The notes under the pieces were generated by a model. The model searched no databases, was not told the origin of the DNA, and saw only the letters and a list, made by a program, of their open reading frames with translations. A DNA stretch of 64,000 nucleotides from Clostridiales bacterium oral taxon 876 str. F0540 (GTDB lineage: Bacteria > Bacillota > Clostridia > Clostridiales > Clostridiaceae): positions 218,766-282,765 of the forward strand of contig KE993473.1 in assembly GCA_000466585.1 (NCBI GenBank), in the 5' to 3' direction. Of the stretch, positions 43,501 through 52,420 are shown piece by piece. The first letter of the stretch is position 1. Every line of letters starts with the position of its first letter. The translations under genes and the position numbers were made by a program.

Positions 43501-44354
43501 TGACTGATTATGCTTTAGAAGTCAAAAACTTATATTCAAATGCGGGAGATTTTTCTCTTATAGATGTTAATTTATCACTAGAAAAGGGTACTATTACAGG
43601 TTTTATCGAAAAAAATGGCTCAGGTAAAACAACTTTCATAAAGACAATTCTAGATTTACTTCCAAAGTCAAAAGGAAAAGTATTATTCTTCGGTAAAACT
43701 ATGGAAAGTAACGAGGCAGAAATAAAATCACGGCTTGGAGTAGTGTTTGACAGTCTTATTTATTCACAAGCCTTAAAAGCTAAAACAATAATGAACACCT
43801 TAGAACCTTTCTATCCTAATTTTGATCGAGCCTACTTTGATAAGCTTATGAATAAATTTGAATTAGATAGCGATAAAAAGCTTAAGTATTATTCAAAGGG
43901 TATGCAGATGAAATTTTCAATTATTATGGCTCTTTCACAAAAGCCTGATCTACTCATCTTAGATGAACCTACTGCAGGGCTTGATCCTGTAGCAAGGGCT
44001 GAAGTTTTAGACCTTTTGTATGATGTTATTCAAGACGAAGAAAAGACAATATTCTTTTCAACTCATATTACTTCCGATTTGGACAAAATAGCTGACTATA
44101 TAACTTTTATAGATAATGGTAAAATTCTTTTTACACAGCCTAAGGATGAAATGCTAGAAAGTCATGCTCTAGTGCATGTGGATAAGAAAGATATGACAGA
44201 TGAAATAAAAACCTTATTTATAGGACTTAAGGAATCCTCCTTTGGCTATGAAGGACTTATATCAGATAAAAACAAGCTGTCACTTATTCCAAATGCAAAA
44301 ATAGCTAAACCTAGTGTTGAAGATATTATGATTTATAGGGGTGGGTTGAAATGA
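43497..44354 (+). CDS. ABC-2 transporter ATPase with altered Walker A
   Basis: 285-aa ATP-binding subunit, YtrB-like. Signature region LKYYSKGMQMKFSIIMALSQ, Walker B LLILDEPTAGLDPVARAE and switch His in FFSTHITSDLD are good. The Walker A reads FIEKNGSGKTTF: the first glycine of the usual GxNGSGKTT is Glu38 (GAA codon), while Gly41, Gly43, Lys44 and Thr45 are kept. Whether ATP binding is impaired is unclear. It is coupled by 4-bp overlaps to the repressor before it and the permease after it. Confidence 0.9.
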   Translation: MMTDYALEVKNLYSNAGDFSLIDVNLSLEKGTITGFIEKNGSGKTTFIKTILDLLPKSKGKVLFFGKTMESNEAEIKSRLGVVFDSLIYSQALKAKTIMNTLEPFYPNFDRAYFDKLMNKFELDSDKKLKYYSKGMQMKFSIIMALSQKPDLLILDEPTAGLDPVARAEVLDLLYDVIQDEEKTIFFSTHITSDLDKIADYITFIDNGKILFTQPKDEMLESHALVHVDKKDMTDEIKTLFIGLKESSFGYEGLISDKNKLSLIPNAKIAKPSVEDIMIYRGGLK

Positions 44355-45046
44355 CAGTTACAGATAAATACTGGTTTCAGGTCAACAAAAAATATTTTAA
44401 ATATGATATCATCGGAATAATTGTTTTTAGTGGTTTTCTTGGATTTGCAAGCCCTTTAGGAATTTGCTACTACATGTATAGAATTATCAGCTATTCAATG
44501 AGATATTTAAACATAAACAGCTTGTTTTCCGGTGGAATAGAAGGCTTAAATCAAGTTTTGACCATGCCCTTTTCCAGAGAGCAGATTTATAAGACCTATA
44601 TAAAAATGATACTGTTTATGTCGGCTATATTTACAGCTATAGTCGCATTAAGCAAATATATTTATGTTTTAATTGGAGGACAAGGAACTGCTACCTATGA
44701 CGATGGAATTATTATTCATACAACTCTTATGACTAATGCCGCTTACTATCTATTATTTCTTTGTTCACTTATTGTTCTTATTATGACTCTTGTAAATAGA
44801 ATAAATAGCAATACTCCAAAGACTAAAGGTAATTCAAATATATTTACATTTTTATTGCTTATTTACTTGGTACTTATTAACTATGTTATAATGACTCTTT
44901 TTTTAAGAAGCTCACTAGGTGAAGTTATATACTTTTCAGCAAGTCTTATTATAACAATTTTACTGACATTTATTTTAGTAAAGAGCATAAGGAAAACTTA
45001 TAAAGAATTTGTATTAAGGTATAGGAGGTATATTCATGTTGACTAA
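44351..45046 (+). CDS. ABC-2 type permease subunit
   Basis: 231 aa with about six hydrophobic helices and little else conserved (MTVTDKYWFQVNKKYFKYDI start, NQVLTMPFSREQIYKTYIKM loop, basic end). The loop motif TMPFSREQ is typical of ABC-2 permeases next to YtrA-type regulators. It overlaps the ATPase by 4 bp and the next gene by 11 bp. Membrane subunit of an exporter of unknown substrate. Confidence 0.8.
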   Translation: MTVTDKYWFQVNKKYFKYDIIGIIVFSGFLGFASPLGICYYMYRIISYSMRYLNINSLFSGGIEGLNQVLTMPFSREQIYKTYIKMILFMSAIFTAIVALSKYIYVLIGGQGTATYDDGIIIHTTLMTNAAYYLLFLCSLIVLIMTLVNRINSNTPKTKGNSNIFTFLLLIYLVLINYVIMTLFLRSSLGEVIYFSASLIITILLTFILVKSIRKTYKEFVLRYRRYIHVD

Positions 45047-45791
45047 AATATATAACATGCAAAAGCTTCTCCTTCAAAATGGAACTCCTCCTTTTGGAAA
45101 CGGTAATAGCAATGTATTTGCAGTTCAAAAATATACAAACCTAGATAAAGCCTTTGCTATATCAATCTTAGCTATCAGCAGTATTTATCTTTTTACTGTG
45201 GATCAGTCTATGATTTTTATACTAATGGCCTCATTTACGGCACTTATAATAGGCGGCTTTACAAGTTATAACAGTGACATACTTGGATTGATTCCTGTAT
45301 CAAAGAAATTTAAGTTTATAAATTTATATTTGGCTGGTTTCATTTTATTTCTTATAGAGTATATTATACTTATTGGAATTTCCTATTTATTTTACGGTTT
45401 AATTTATTTATCAGTCTTTCTTATTAATGGAGGCCTCATTACCCCGTCGTCAGATACTTCAAGTACTATACTTGGAATGGAAGCTTCAATTTTATTTCTA
45501 TTAATAGTAGCAGTGTATTACTTAATAATTTTAACTATAATGTTCATTAAAACCCAAAAGATACGCTTTAGCTGTGGAATAATATTTTCAATAGGATATT
45601 TAGTGTTTCTTAATACTTTTAAAAACAAAATAGCTTCCAGTCCATACACCACTACCGCTCATGATATGTTGAATAAATTTCAGCTTCTTCCGAACAAGCT
45701 GGAAATTCTTAAAAACTACAGCTTAGCTGCAGCAGTAATATTCATACTATCCATATTAACAAGCTACCTTTTGTACAAAGGAAAAAAATAA
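45036..45791 (+). CDS. ABC-2 type permease subunit
   Basis: 251 aa with about six hydrophobic helices. It begins MLTKIYNMQKLLLQNGTPPFGNGN and has the LGLIPVSKKFKFINLYLAGF-type loop of ABC-2 membrane proteins (here DILGLIPVSKKFKF). RBS AGGAGG. The last gene of the GntR-ABC operon, ended by the terminator at 45791. Two dissimilar permeases suggest a heterodimeric channel. Confidence 0.8.
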   Translation: MLTKIYNMQKLLLQNGTPPFGNGNSNVFAVQKYTNLDKAFAISILAISSIYLFTVDQSMIFILMASFTALIIGGFTSYNSDILGLIPVSKKFKFINLYLAGFILFLIEYIILIGISYLFYGLIYLSVFLINGGLITPSSDTSSTILGMEASILFLLIVAVYYLIILTIMFIKTQKIRFSCGIIFSIGYLVFLNTFKNKIASSPYTTTAHDMLNKFQLLPNKLEILKNYSLAAAVIFILSILTSYLLYKGKK

Positions 45792-45823
45792 AAAGTACTT
45801 TAGCCTCCGGCTAAAGTACTTTT
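45791..45823. terminator. Bidirectional terminator, repeat copy 2
   Basis: AAAAGTACTTTAGCC (45791-45805), loop TCC, GGCTAAAGTACTTTT (45809-45823), perfect 15-bp stem with T-runs on both strands. It differs from the copy at 37674 by one stem base and one loop base. It separates the convergent ABC-2 and GH65 genes. Confidence 0.92.
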
Positions 45824-45828
45824 TTGCC

Positions 45829-45884
45829 ATTCTATATTCTACATTCTATATTCTACATTCTATATTCTACATTCTATATTCTTA
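45829..45884. repeat. Minisatellite of alternating ATTCTAT/ATTCTAC units
   Basis: Seven consecutive 7-bp units (14-bp period) plus one decayed unit. It begins a few bases after the terminator and extends into the 3' end of the GH65 gene, encoding its last residues (NIECRI) and stop codon. One ATTCTAC-ATTC unit follows the related terminator at 37708. Confidence 0.85.
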
Positions 45885-48169
45885 ATTATCCTTTTTTCTC
45901 CATTATGCACAATCTCCAAGCTTTCCCCTTCAAGCAGCCTATAGCTTGTTCCGTTCTTATCCACCTTTACCTCTATAAGTCTTCCTCTATAAGTTACCTT
46001 AAACTCATATTCCTGCCACTCTTTTGGAAGGTATGGATTAAAACTTATAATATCTTCATATACTCTCATTCCTGCAAAACCATTCACAATACACATCCAT
46101 GCTCCGGCCATATTTGCAGCGTGAATGCCATCCTTTGTATTACCATGTGAATCTGTTAGATCCATAGTCGCCGTTTCCATAAAGTATTTATAAGCTTTAT
46201 CATAATATCCTACTTCACTTGCCATTATGCTAAAAATGCAAGTCGACAAAGAAGAGTCATGAGTAGTTACCTTCTCATAAAAATCGTAATCTCTTCTCTT
46301 TTGGTCAATATCAAATTTATTACATAGCAAAAATTCAGCTAGCACTAAATCCGCCTGCTTGCATACCTGATGCCTGTAAATAACTAAAGGATGATAATGA
46401 AGAAGTAGAGGATAATTTTCCTTAGGAGTATTCTCAAAATCCCAAGGGGTTTTATCTAGGAAGCTGTCATCTTGAAGATAAATACCAAGTTCATCATTAT
46501 AAGGTATATACATATTATCAGCAGCTTTTTTCCAAAACTGAAGTTCATCTTCTGTAAGCTCTATTTTATTAATAAGTTTTTCATAAGCTTCTATTGCATT
46601 TTCTTTCATCCAAGCAGCTGTATTATAAGCATACTCCAAGTTTTCCTTGGCCATCAAATTAGTATAGCAGTTATTATTAACAATAGCCGTATACTCGTCC
46701 GGCCCGGTTACATCATTTATGCAGAATTTATTACCCTTATTTATTATAAACTCGCCTAAATTTGCCCAAAGTCTGGCTGTCTCAAAAAGCATTTCTGCTC
46801 CAAACCTTATTAAAAATTCCTCGTCCTCAGTAGCCTCCATATATCTTTTTATCGCAAATGCAATATCCGCATCTATATGATACTGCGCTGTCCCTGCAGG
46901 AAAGTAAGCTGAGCACTCTTCTCCATCAATAGTTCTCCAAGGATAAAGTGCACCTTTTTTATGCCACATTATTCTTGCTCTTTCTCTAGCCTTTGGCAAA
47001 GTGCTATATCTGTATTCTAATAATTTCCGACTGATATGAGGATTACTATAAAGGAAAAATGGAAGCATATATACTTCTGTATCCCAGAAATAATGACCTT
47101 CATAGCCTTCTCCGCTTAAACCTTTAGCTGCTATATTAGTCTTTCCATCTCTCCCTGCAGACTGCAAGAGATGAAACATATTGAATCTAATGCCCTGTTG
47201 AAGAAGGTCATCGCCCTTTATTTCAATGTCAGTTTTATACCAAAAATTTTTCAAAAATTCAAGCTGCTCTTCTTTAAGTTTTTCAAATCCTAAGCTTTTG
47301 CCTATATTAACTTCAGAAACAGCCAGCTGCATCATATCACTTTCATCCATATGTTTAGATGTAGTATAGGCAATATATTTTTTAAGAATAGTGGTGCTTC
47401 CTTTTTCAGCATTAATATTAAAATTTACACAAACGCTTAATTCGTCCTTAAGATTACTTAATGTATATTGATTTTTACCTATAATTTCATGTTCTACTAC
47501 ACAGGTAACAGAAAATTTAGTGTTATGTGTTTTTTGAGTAATTGCACACATTGTATCCTTAACAAAAGCATCTTCCACTGAAAGAACTCTTCCGGTAAAA
47601 CCGGCTCCCACTCTAGGATCGTTGTCAGCAGTTAGATTAGATACATTACCATCGATAGATGAAACTATTTTAATCATGCCATCAAAATTAAGAGGTGTAA
47701 CTTCGTAGCTAATAGCTGCCAAGTGCTTATGTGCGAAAGATATCAGCCTTTCTATACTGATTCTTACTTCTCTGCCCTTTTCAGAACGCCATATTAAGCT
47801 TCTTTTCAATATGCCCTCTTTAAAGTCCAGACTTCTTTCATAATCCATCACTTCGCCTTTAAGCATATTAAATTCTTCATCTTCTATATAAAGTTTAATT
47901 ATCTTTCCATCCGTTATATTTAGCATTGTCTGACTTTTATCAGCAAAACCATAGGCAGTCTCAGGATACTTAATAGACTCACTTTCATAAAAAGCATTTA
48001 TATAAGTCCCATTAAGGCCCGTTCCTTTTGGTCCTAAATAGCCTTCCTCAAAATTTCCCCTCATACCTATATATCCGTTTCCTATTGCAAATAAACTTTC
48101 ATTAACATAGTTGCTATATATCTCAAATTTCTTTTCGACAATACTCCAAGGACTAATAATATTATTCAC
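45860..48169 (-). CDS. Glycoside hydrolase family 65 disaccharide phosphorylase (probably maltose phosphorylase)
   Basis: 769 aa, normal for GH65. It cleaves an alpha-linked glucose disaccharide with phosphate, giving beta-glucose 1-phosphate and glucose. N-terminal beta-sandwich with NESLFAIGNGYIGMRGNFEEG, catalytic (alpha/alpha)6 barrel with GYEGHYFWDTEVYMLPF, the general acid Glu in DVTGPDEYTAIVNNNCYTN, and the phosphate-site region YHPLVIYRHQVCKQAD. Context (MalEFG, amylopullulanase, LacI) favours maltose over trehalose or kojibiose, but specificity is not readable. No pgmB is adjacent. Start GTG behind AAAGGAG. C-terminal codons lie in a minisatellite. Confidence 0.9.
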   Translation of the reverse strand: MNNIISPWSIVEKKFEIYSNYVNESLFAIGNGYIGMRGNFEEGYLGPKGTGLNGTYINAFYESESIKYPETAYGFADKSQTMLNITDGKIIKLYIEDEEFNMLKGEVMDYERSLDFKEGILKRSLIWRSEKGREVRISIERLISFAHKHLAAISYEVTPLNFDGMIKIVSSIDGNVSNLTADNDPRVGAGFTGRVLSVEDAFVKDTMCAITQKTHNTKFSVTCVVEHEIIGKNQYTLSNLKDELSVCVNFNINAEKGSTTILKKYIAYTTSKHMDESDMMQLAVSEVNIGKSLGFEKLKEEQLEFLKNFWYKTDIEIKGDDLLQQGIRFNMFHLLQSAGRDGKTNIAAKGLSGEGYEGHYFWDTEVYMLPFFLYSNPHISRKLLEYRYSTLPKARERARIMWHKKGALYPWRTIDGEECSAYFPAGTAQYHIDADIAFAIKRYMEATEDEEFLIRFGAEMLFETARLWANLGEFIINKGNKFCINDVTGPDEYTAIVNNNCYTNLMAKENLEYAYNTAAWMKENAIEAYEKLINKIELTEDELQFWKKAADNMYIPYNDELGIYLQDDSFLDKTPWDFENTPKENYPLLLHYHPLVIYRHQVCKQADLVLAEFLLCNKFDIDQKRRDYDFYEKVTTHDSSLSTCIFSIMASEVGYYDKAYKYFMETATMDLTDSHGNTKDGIHAANMAGAWMCIVNGFAGMRVYEDIISFNPYLPKEWQEYEFKVTYRGRLIEVKVDKNGTSYRLLEGESLEIVHNGEKRIIKNIECRI

Positions 48170-48254
48170 TGCTTATTCTCCTTTCAAACAAACTTAAGCT
48201 GCTAAATCATAGCTATCACGGTTTTTTACATATCTTCTGCTTCTTCAAATATTT

Positions 48255-48268
48255 TGGAACCGTTTCTA
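48255..48268 (-). promoter_or_regulatory. LacI/CcpA-type operator upstream of GH65 gene
   Basis: TGGAACCGTTTCTA, an imperfect version of the GGAAACGTTTCC dyad found at lacI and malE. It lies 86 bp before the GH65 start, just after the lacI terminator. Confidence 0.5.
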
Positions 48269-48282
48269 TGCATATTTTTATT

Positions 48283-48305
48283 AAAAGGCTTTATTCAAGC
48301 CTTTT
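48283..48305 (-). terminator. Terminator overlapping the lacI stop
   Basis: AAAAGGCTT (48283-48291) and AAGCCTTTT (48297-48305), 5-base loop. On the minus strand the stem includes the last lacI codons and stop and is followed by TTTTAATAAAAA. Confidence 0.75.
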
Positions 48306-49301
48306 ACAAGATTTATTCTCTACAAGCCTGTAGCTCACCACCATATTTTTTTCCTCTACGGCTTCCTTATTCATAAACTTAGTTAAAAGTCTCATGGCTA
48401 CTGCTCCCATTTCATATCGAGGCTGCCTTATTGTTGCTATGGAAGGATAAAAAAACTCTGCTGCCTCTACCCCGTCAAAGCCCATAACTGAAACATCCTC
48501 AGGTATCTTAAGTCCTGCTTCTAAAATAGCTTTTGATGCCCCAACAGCCATCAGATCTGAAGCGCAAAATACAGCAGTAGGTATATTTCTGATGTTTAAA
48601 ATATCTTTCATATTATTATATCCGGACTTATAACCATAATTACCTTCATAAATAAGTTTATCATCTACATTTATAGCATTATCTATAAGCGCCCTCTTAT
48701 AGCCCATTATTCTTGGTATTCCAGAGTTAGGATCATTAAATTTTCCTCCAAGCATAGCAATCCTCTTATGTCCTAATGAACAAAGATAACTTACAGCATC
48801 GTATGAAGCCTGCTCATTATCTATAGTAACACTTGGCAGTATATTAGTTTCATCCTTTGTAGCTATAAGTACTACGGGTATACTCATTTCTTCAAACTTT
48901 TTCATAGTATCGTTGCATATAGTATTGCTTATAAATAGAACGCCATCAACCTTCTTCTCATGAAACATATTTAGTGCAGTTTTTTCTTTTTCATAGTCCA
49001 AATCAGTATTGCAAAGTATAATATTATACTGGTATATGTTAGCAACATCTTCAATTCCTCTAACTATCTCGGGATAGAAGGCGCTTGATATATCAGGGAT
49101 TAAAACTCCAACAGTCATAGTAGATTTCATTTTCAGGCTTCTAGCTATGGCATTAGGCTGATAGTTAAGCTCTTTCATGGCTTTAAGTACGAGATTCCTT
49201 GTTTCCTCAGTAACAGAGGGATGATTATTTAAAACTCTGGATGCAGTTCCAAGTCCTACCCCTGCAAGCTTGGCTACATCTTTAAGGCTCACATTCCTCA
49301 T
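48291..49301 (-). CDS. LacI-family regulator of the alpha-glucan genes
   Basis: 336 aa. N-terminal LacI helix-turn-helix (VSLKDVAKLAGVGLGTASRVLNNHPSV pattern) with the hinge helix YQPNAIARSLK, then a periplasmic-binding-protein-like effector domain (MTVGVLIPDISSAFYPEIVRGIE, FCASDLMAVGASKAILEAG, SVMGFDGVEAAEFFYPSIATIRQP). Likely effector: maltose or a maltodextrin. The ATG ending at 49301 follows AAAGGA; an in-frame ATG five codons upstream lies ahead of that RBS. Dyads at lacI, malE, GH65 and amylopullulanase promoters fit a local regulon. Confidence 0.92.
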   Translation of the reverse strand: MRNVSLKDVAKLAGVGLGTASRVLNNHPSVTEETRNLVLKAMKELNYQPNAIARSLKMKSTMTVGVLIPDISSAFYPEIVRGIEDVANIYQYNIILCNTDLDYEKEKTALNMFHEKKVDGVLFISNTICNDTMKKFEEMSIPVVLIATKDETNILPSVTIDNEQASYDAVSYLCSLGHKRIAMLGGKFNDPNSGIPRIMGYKRALIDNAINVDDKLIYEGNYGYKSGYNNMKDILNIRNIPTAVFCASDLMAVGASKAILEAGLKIPEDVSVMGFDGVEAAEFFYPSIATIRQPRYEMGAVAMRLLTKFMNKEAVEEKNMVVSYRLVENKSCKRLE

Positions 49302-49390
49302 AATTATTCCTTTCACTACAATAACTAAACAATATAATATATTTATTATCGTTCACAGATTTAACTTAATACTTTAATTTCGCAAATATC

Positions 49391-49403
49391 TGGAAACGTT
49401 TCA
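49391..49403 (-). promoter_or_regulatory. Operator at the lacI transcription start
   Basis: TGGAAACGTTTCA, a near-perfect dyad fitting both LacI-family operators and the CcpA cre consensus. It overlaps the expected start of the lacI promoter, suggesting autoregulation or catabolite control. Confidence 0.7.
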
Positions 49404-49408
49404 TTTTG

Positions 49409-49437
49409 ATGATATCATATTTGTAATTTTTTATCAA
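49409..49437 (-). promoter_or_regulatory. Promoter of lacI
   Basis: On the minus strand TTGATA (49437-49432) and TATCAT (49414-49409), 17-bp spacing. Confidence 0.6.
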
Positions 49438-49532
49438 TGCATAAAGTCTACAAATTTGCAATAAAAATATAACATATAACCTCGTAAGTGAATATTGCGA
49501 AAATTATGTCGTTTTCTGTTGCAAACTTGATA

Positions 49533-49561
49533 TTGATTCTATTTTTTTACAATGTTATAAT
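49533..49561 (+). promoter_or_regulatory. Promoter of malEFG
   Basis: TTGATT (49533-49538) and TATAAT (49556-49561), 17-bp spacing, with TG before the -10. Confidence 0.7.
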
Positions 49562-49575
49562 AAATACATAGCATT

Positions 49576-49590
49576 TGGGAACGTTTCCGA
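49576..49590 (+). promoter_or_regulatory. Operator just downstream of the malE promoter
   Basis: TGGGAACGTTTCCGA, a dyad (GGGAACGTTTCC) placed about 8-22 bases after the predicted start, where a LacI-family protein or CcpA would act as a roadblock. Confidence 0.7.
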
Positions 49591-49673
49591 TTAGTATTCT
49601 ATCTCTTTTTTGGTGGAGTACTATTAAAATATAGACTATGCAAACGTTATCCATATTAAAAGGGGGGTATACC

Positions 49674-50978
49674 ATGAAAGGTAAAAAATTATTATCAATT
49701 TTAACGACAGCAGTAATGTTATCAGCTTTAGCTGCAGGCTGCAGCAAACCAGCTCCTGCTACACCGACTGCAGGGTCCGGTGATACAAAAAAAGATGAAG
49801 TTGTAAAATTAGTCTATGCAAGAGGACAGGATACTACAGGAGCAACAAATGAAATTGTTAAGCAGTTTAATGAAGCTCACAAAGGTAAAATTGAAGTTAC
49901 TTTTGCAGAAATGCCTTCTGACACCGGAAAGCAGCATGATCAATATGTAACTGTATTTAATGGAAAAGGAACTGATTATGACGTATTTGATGCAGACGTT
50001 ATTTGGCCTGCAGAATTCGCCCAAGCTGGATATGCACTTCCACTTGACAAGTTCGTTGAAAAAGACGGAATCAACATGAAGGATTATATGAAGGGCCCAG
50101 TTCAAGCATTAACTTTTAAAGGACAGCTTTGGGGTATGCCAAAGTTCATCGATGCAGGATTATTATTTTATAGAAAAGATTTAGTAACTAATGTTCCAGC
50201 AACTTGGGATGATCTTATAGCACAAGCTAAATCATTAAAAGGCAAAACAGGTTCAGGATATTCATATATAATGCAAGCTAAACAATACGAAGGTTTAGTA
50301 TGTAATGCTACAGAATTTATATCTGCTTACGGCGGAAAAGTAGTTGATGGAGACGGAAACATAACTATAAACTCACCTGAAACCAAAAAAGGTCTTGAAG
50401 TTATGAAGTCAATTGTTAAATCAGACTTTGTACCAAATAATATCACTACATTTACTGAGCCAGAATCAGACACAGCATTTATCGAAGGCAAAGCAGCTTT
50501 CTTAAGAAACTGGCCATATCAATGGGCAGAATCTCAAGATGCTTCTAAATCAAAAGTAGTTGATAAAGTTGGTGTTGCTCCACTTCCAAAAGGAAGCGTT
50601 GCATCCGCTGCAGCTCTTGGCGGTTGGGTAACAATGATTAATAAGTACAGCAAGCATCCAAATGAAGCTTGGGAATTCTTAAAATTCATGACTGGAGCAG
50701 ACGGACAAAAGATTACTGCTATTAAAGGCGGAAGTGCTCCAACATTATTATCTGTATACAATGATTCAGAAGTAAAAAAGAACCCATTGTTCGGAAATAA
50801 AGATTTCGTAGCTGGTCTTTCAGCTGCAGTATCAAGACCGGTTTCACCAATATATCCAAAACTTTCTGATATAATGCAAGTTGAAATTTCCAAATACTTA
50901 GCAGGAAGTCAAGATGTTGATACAACAATTAAGAATATGGATACAAAGATGAAGGAAGCTGTTTCAGCAGCTAAATAA
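49674..50978 (+). CDS. malE: Maltose/maltodextrin-binding lipoprotein (MalE-like)
   Basis: 434-aa extracellular solute-binding protein (family 1). The signal peptide MKGKKLLSILTTAVMLSALAAGC ends in a lipobox with Cys23, followed by a Pro/Thr-rich linker. The mature domain has NEIVKQFNEAHKGKIEV, FDADVIWPAEFAQAGYALPL, GLLFYRKDLV and FLRNWPYQWA, as in trehalose/maltose-binding proteins. Start ATG behind AAGGGGGG; an earlier in-frame start at 49638 lacks an RBS. Next to malFG and glucan enzymes, so maltodextrins are the likely ligand. Confidence 0.92.
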   Translation: MKGKKLLSILTTAVMLSALAAGCSKPAPATPTAGSGDTKKDEVVKLVYARGQDTTGATNEIVKQFNEAHKGKIEVTFAEMPSDTGKQHDQYVTVFNGKGTDYDVFDADVIWPAEFAQAGYALPLDKFVEKDGINMKDYMKGPVQALTFKGQLWGMPKFIDAGLLFYRKDLVTNVPATWDDLIAQAKSLKGKTGSGYSYIMQAKQYEGLVCNATEFISAYGGKVVDGDGNITINSPETKKGLEVMKSIVKSDFVPNNITTFTEPESDTAFIEGKAAFLRNWPYQWAESQDASKSKVVDKVGVAPLPKGSVASAAALGGWVTMINKYSKHPNEAWEFLKFMTGADGQKITAIKGGSAPTLLSVYNDSEVKKNPLFGNKDFVAGLSAAVSRPVSPIYPKLSDIMQVEISKYLAGSQDVDTTIKNMDTKMKEAVSAAK

Positions 50979-50986
50979 TAAACTAA

Positions 50987-51020
50987 TAAGAGCCATTAAG
51001 TAAAAGCTTAATGGCTCTTA
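50987..51020 (+). terminator. Intercistronic hairpin between malE and malF
   Basis: TAAGAGCCATTAAG (50987-51000) and CTTAATGGCTCTTA (51007-51020) form a perfect 14-bp stem with a 6-base loop but no T-tract. It probably stabilises the malE mRNA 3' end or attenuates transcription, giving more binding protein than permease. Confidence 0.75.
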
Positions 51021-51067
51021 CAACATAATAGTTTACAAGGTTCAAAATGGAAGGGGGAAAATAGAGG

Positions 51068-52405
51068 ATGGAAGTTAAGACTAAAGTTTCACCAAAAGTT
51101 AAACATAAAAAATACAAGCGTACAGCAAGCGAGACAAAACTTGGTTACCTTATGATAGCTCCGGCAATGCTTATAATACTTGTTATTGCTCTCTATCCTG
51201 TTGCACGTTCATTTTATCTTAGTTTATTCGATTTGAGGTTAAATCATCCAACCAAAAATGCCACTCACCTAAGTTATCAATTTGACTTAGAAAGATATTT
51301 AAATAATTTTGATCTTGTTAAAGGAAACCTTAAAAGAGCAGCAAATGATTCTTCCGGAGATGCCAAAGAAAAGCTTTTAAATGTAGTTACTGATTTAGAT
51401 AATCTTAATAACACTATTTTTAATCAAAGCGAAGTTGCTTCAAAAGAAAAAACAGCTAGAAGTTATGTAGATAACTTTAAACCTATTGATGATGATAAAA
51501 TAAAATTCGCTCAAATCGATAAAGCTACAGCAGAAAAAGTTTTAGACAAATACAATTCATTATTAAAAACACTACCTACAATAACTGTAAGTGAGGATGC
51601 CAAACCTTCTTTAGATAAAGGCACTGGTCTTATGCAGGAAGTTAGAGATTCAATTATAAGTCCTAACTTTGTAGGTTTAGATAATTACATTTATTTTGGA
51701 AAAGACAGCAGGTTCTGGGAAGCTACAAGCTACACCTTTAAATTCACAATTATATCTGTATTTATAGAACTTGTTCTTGGACTAATGGTTGCTTTGATAA
51801 TAAACAGAAGCTTTAAAGGCAGAGGTATAGTGAGAGCCTCAGTACTTATTCCATGGGCTATTCCTACTGTTGTATCTGCTTTAATGTGGAAATTCATATA
51901 CGATGGACAATTCGGTATTATTTCATATATATTAACTAAACTTCATATTATATCAAATCCGGGAGTTTTATTAACCAGTAATTTTGGTGCAAAGTTCTCT
52001 GTTGTATTTGCAGATGTATGGAAAACAACTCCTTATATGGCACTGCTCCTTCTTGCAGGACTTCAGACTATTGATACTACCTTATATGAGGCAGCAGATG
52101 TCGATGGTGCTACAAAAATCCAGCAGTTTTTCAAAGTAACCTTACCTCTATTAAAACCAACTATGCTGGTTGCTTTGCTATTTAGAACCTTGGATGCCTT
52201 TAGAATATTTGACTTGGTTTATGTATTGACCGGTGGAGGAAACAGCACAGAAACAATAACCTCCTATGCTTATAAAACCATGTTTGCCCAAATGGAATTT
52301 GGCAAAGGTTCCACTCTGTCAGTTGTAGTATTTATATGCGTTGCATTAATAAGCATAGGCTATGTAAAGATACTTGGTGCTGATGTAATGTCAAATGAAA
52401 ACTAG
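51068..52405 (+). CDS. malF: Maltodextrin ABC transporter permease (MalF-like) with extra loop
   Basis: 445 aa. TM1 at residues about 25-47, then a hydrophilic helical insertion of about 130 residues (about 60-192) before the usual FVGLDNYIYFG and five further helices. The EAA loop facing the ATPase is EAADVDGATKIQQFFKVTLPLL. The insertion sits where enteric MalF has its extracytoplasmic P2 loop, but shows no obvious similarity to it. No MalK/MsmX ATPase gene is in the window, so a shared ATPase is presumed. Start ATG follows GAGG/AAGGGGG. Confidence 0.92.
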   Translation: MEVKTKVSPKVKHKKYKRTASETKLGYLMIAPAMLIILVIALYPVARSFYLSLFDLRLNHPTKNATHLSYQFDLERYLNNFDLVKGNLKRAANDSSGDAKEKLLNVVTDLDNLNNTIFNQSEVASKEKTARSYVDNFKPIDDDKIKFAQIDKATAEKVLDKYNSLLKTLPTITVSEDAKPSLDKGTGLMQEVRDSIISPNFVGLDNYIYFGKDSRFWEATSYTFKFTIISVFIELVLGLMVALIINRSFKGRGIVRASVLIPWAIPTVVSALMWKFIYDGQFGIISYILTKLHIISNPGVLLTSNFGAKFSVVFADVWKTTPYMALLLLAGLQTIDTTLYEAADVDGATKIQQFFKVTLPLLKPTMLVALLFRTLDAFRIFDLVYVLTGGGNSTETITSYAYKTMFAQMEFGKGSTLSVVVFICVALISIGYVKILGADVMSNEN

Positions 52406-52420
52406 GGTGGGAGGAAAAAA

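Larger units (their letters stand above)
49302..49673. other. Divergent control region lacI / malE
   Basis: A 372-bp gap with both promoters and three GNNNACGTTNNC-type operators: 49391-49403, 49576-49590 and a weaker ATGCAAACGTTATCC at about 49638-49652. No other coding sequence is seen. Confidence 0.7.

Noticed and set aside
45829..45884. CRISPR array
   Set aside because: The 7/14-bp units are directly adjacent with no unique spacers and no cas genes; it is a minisatellite.
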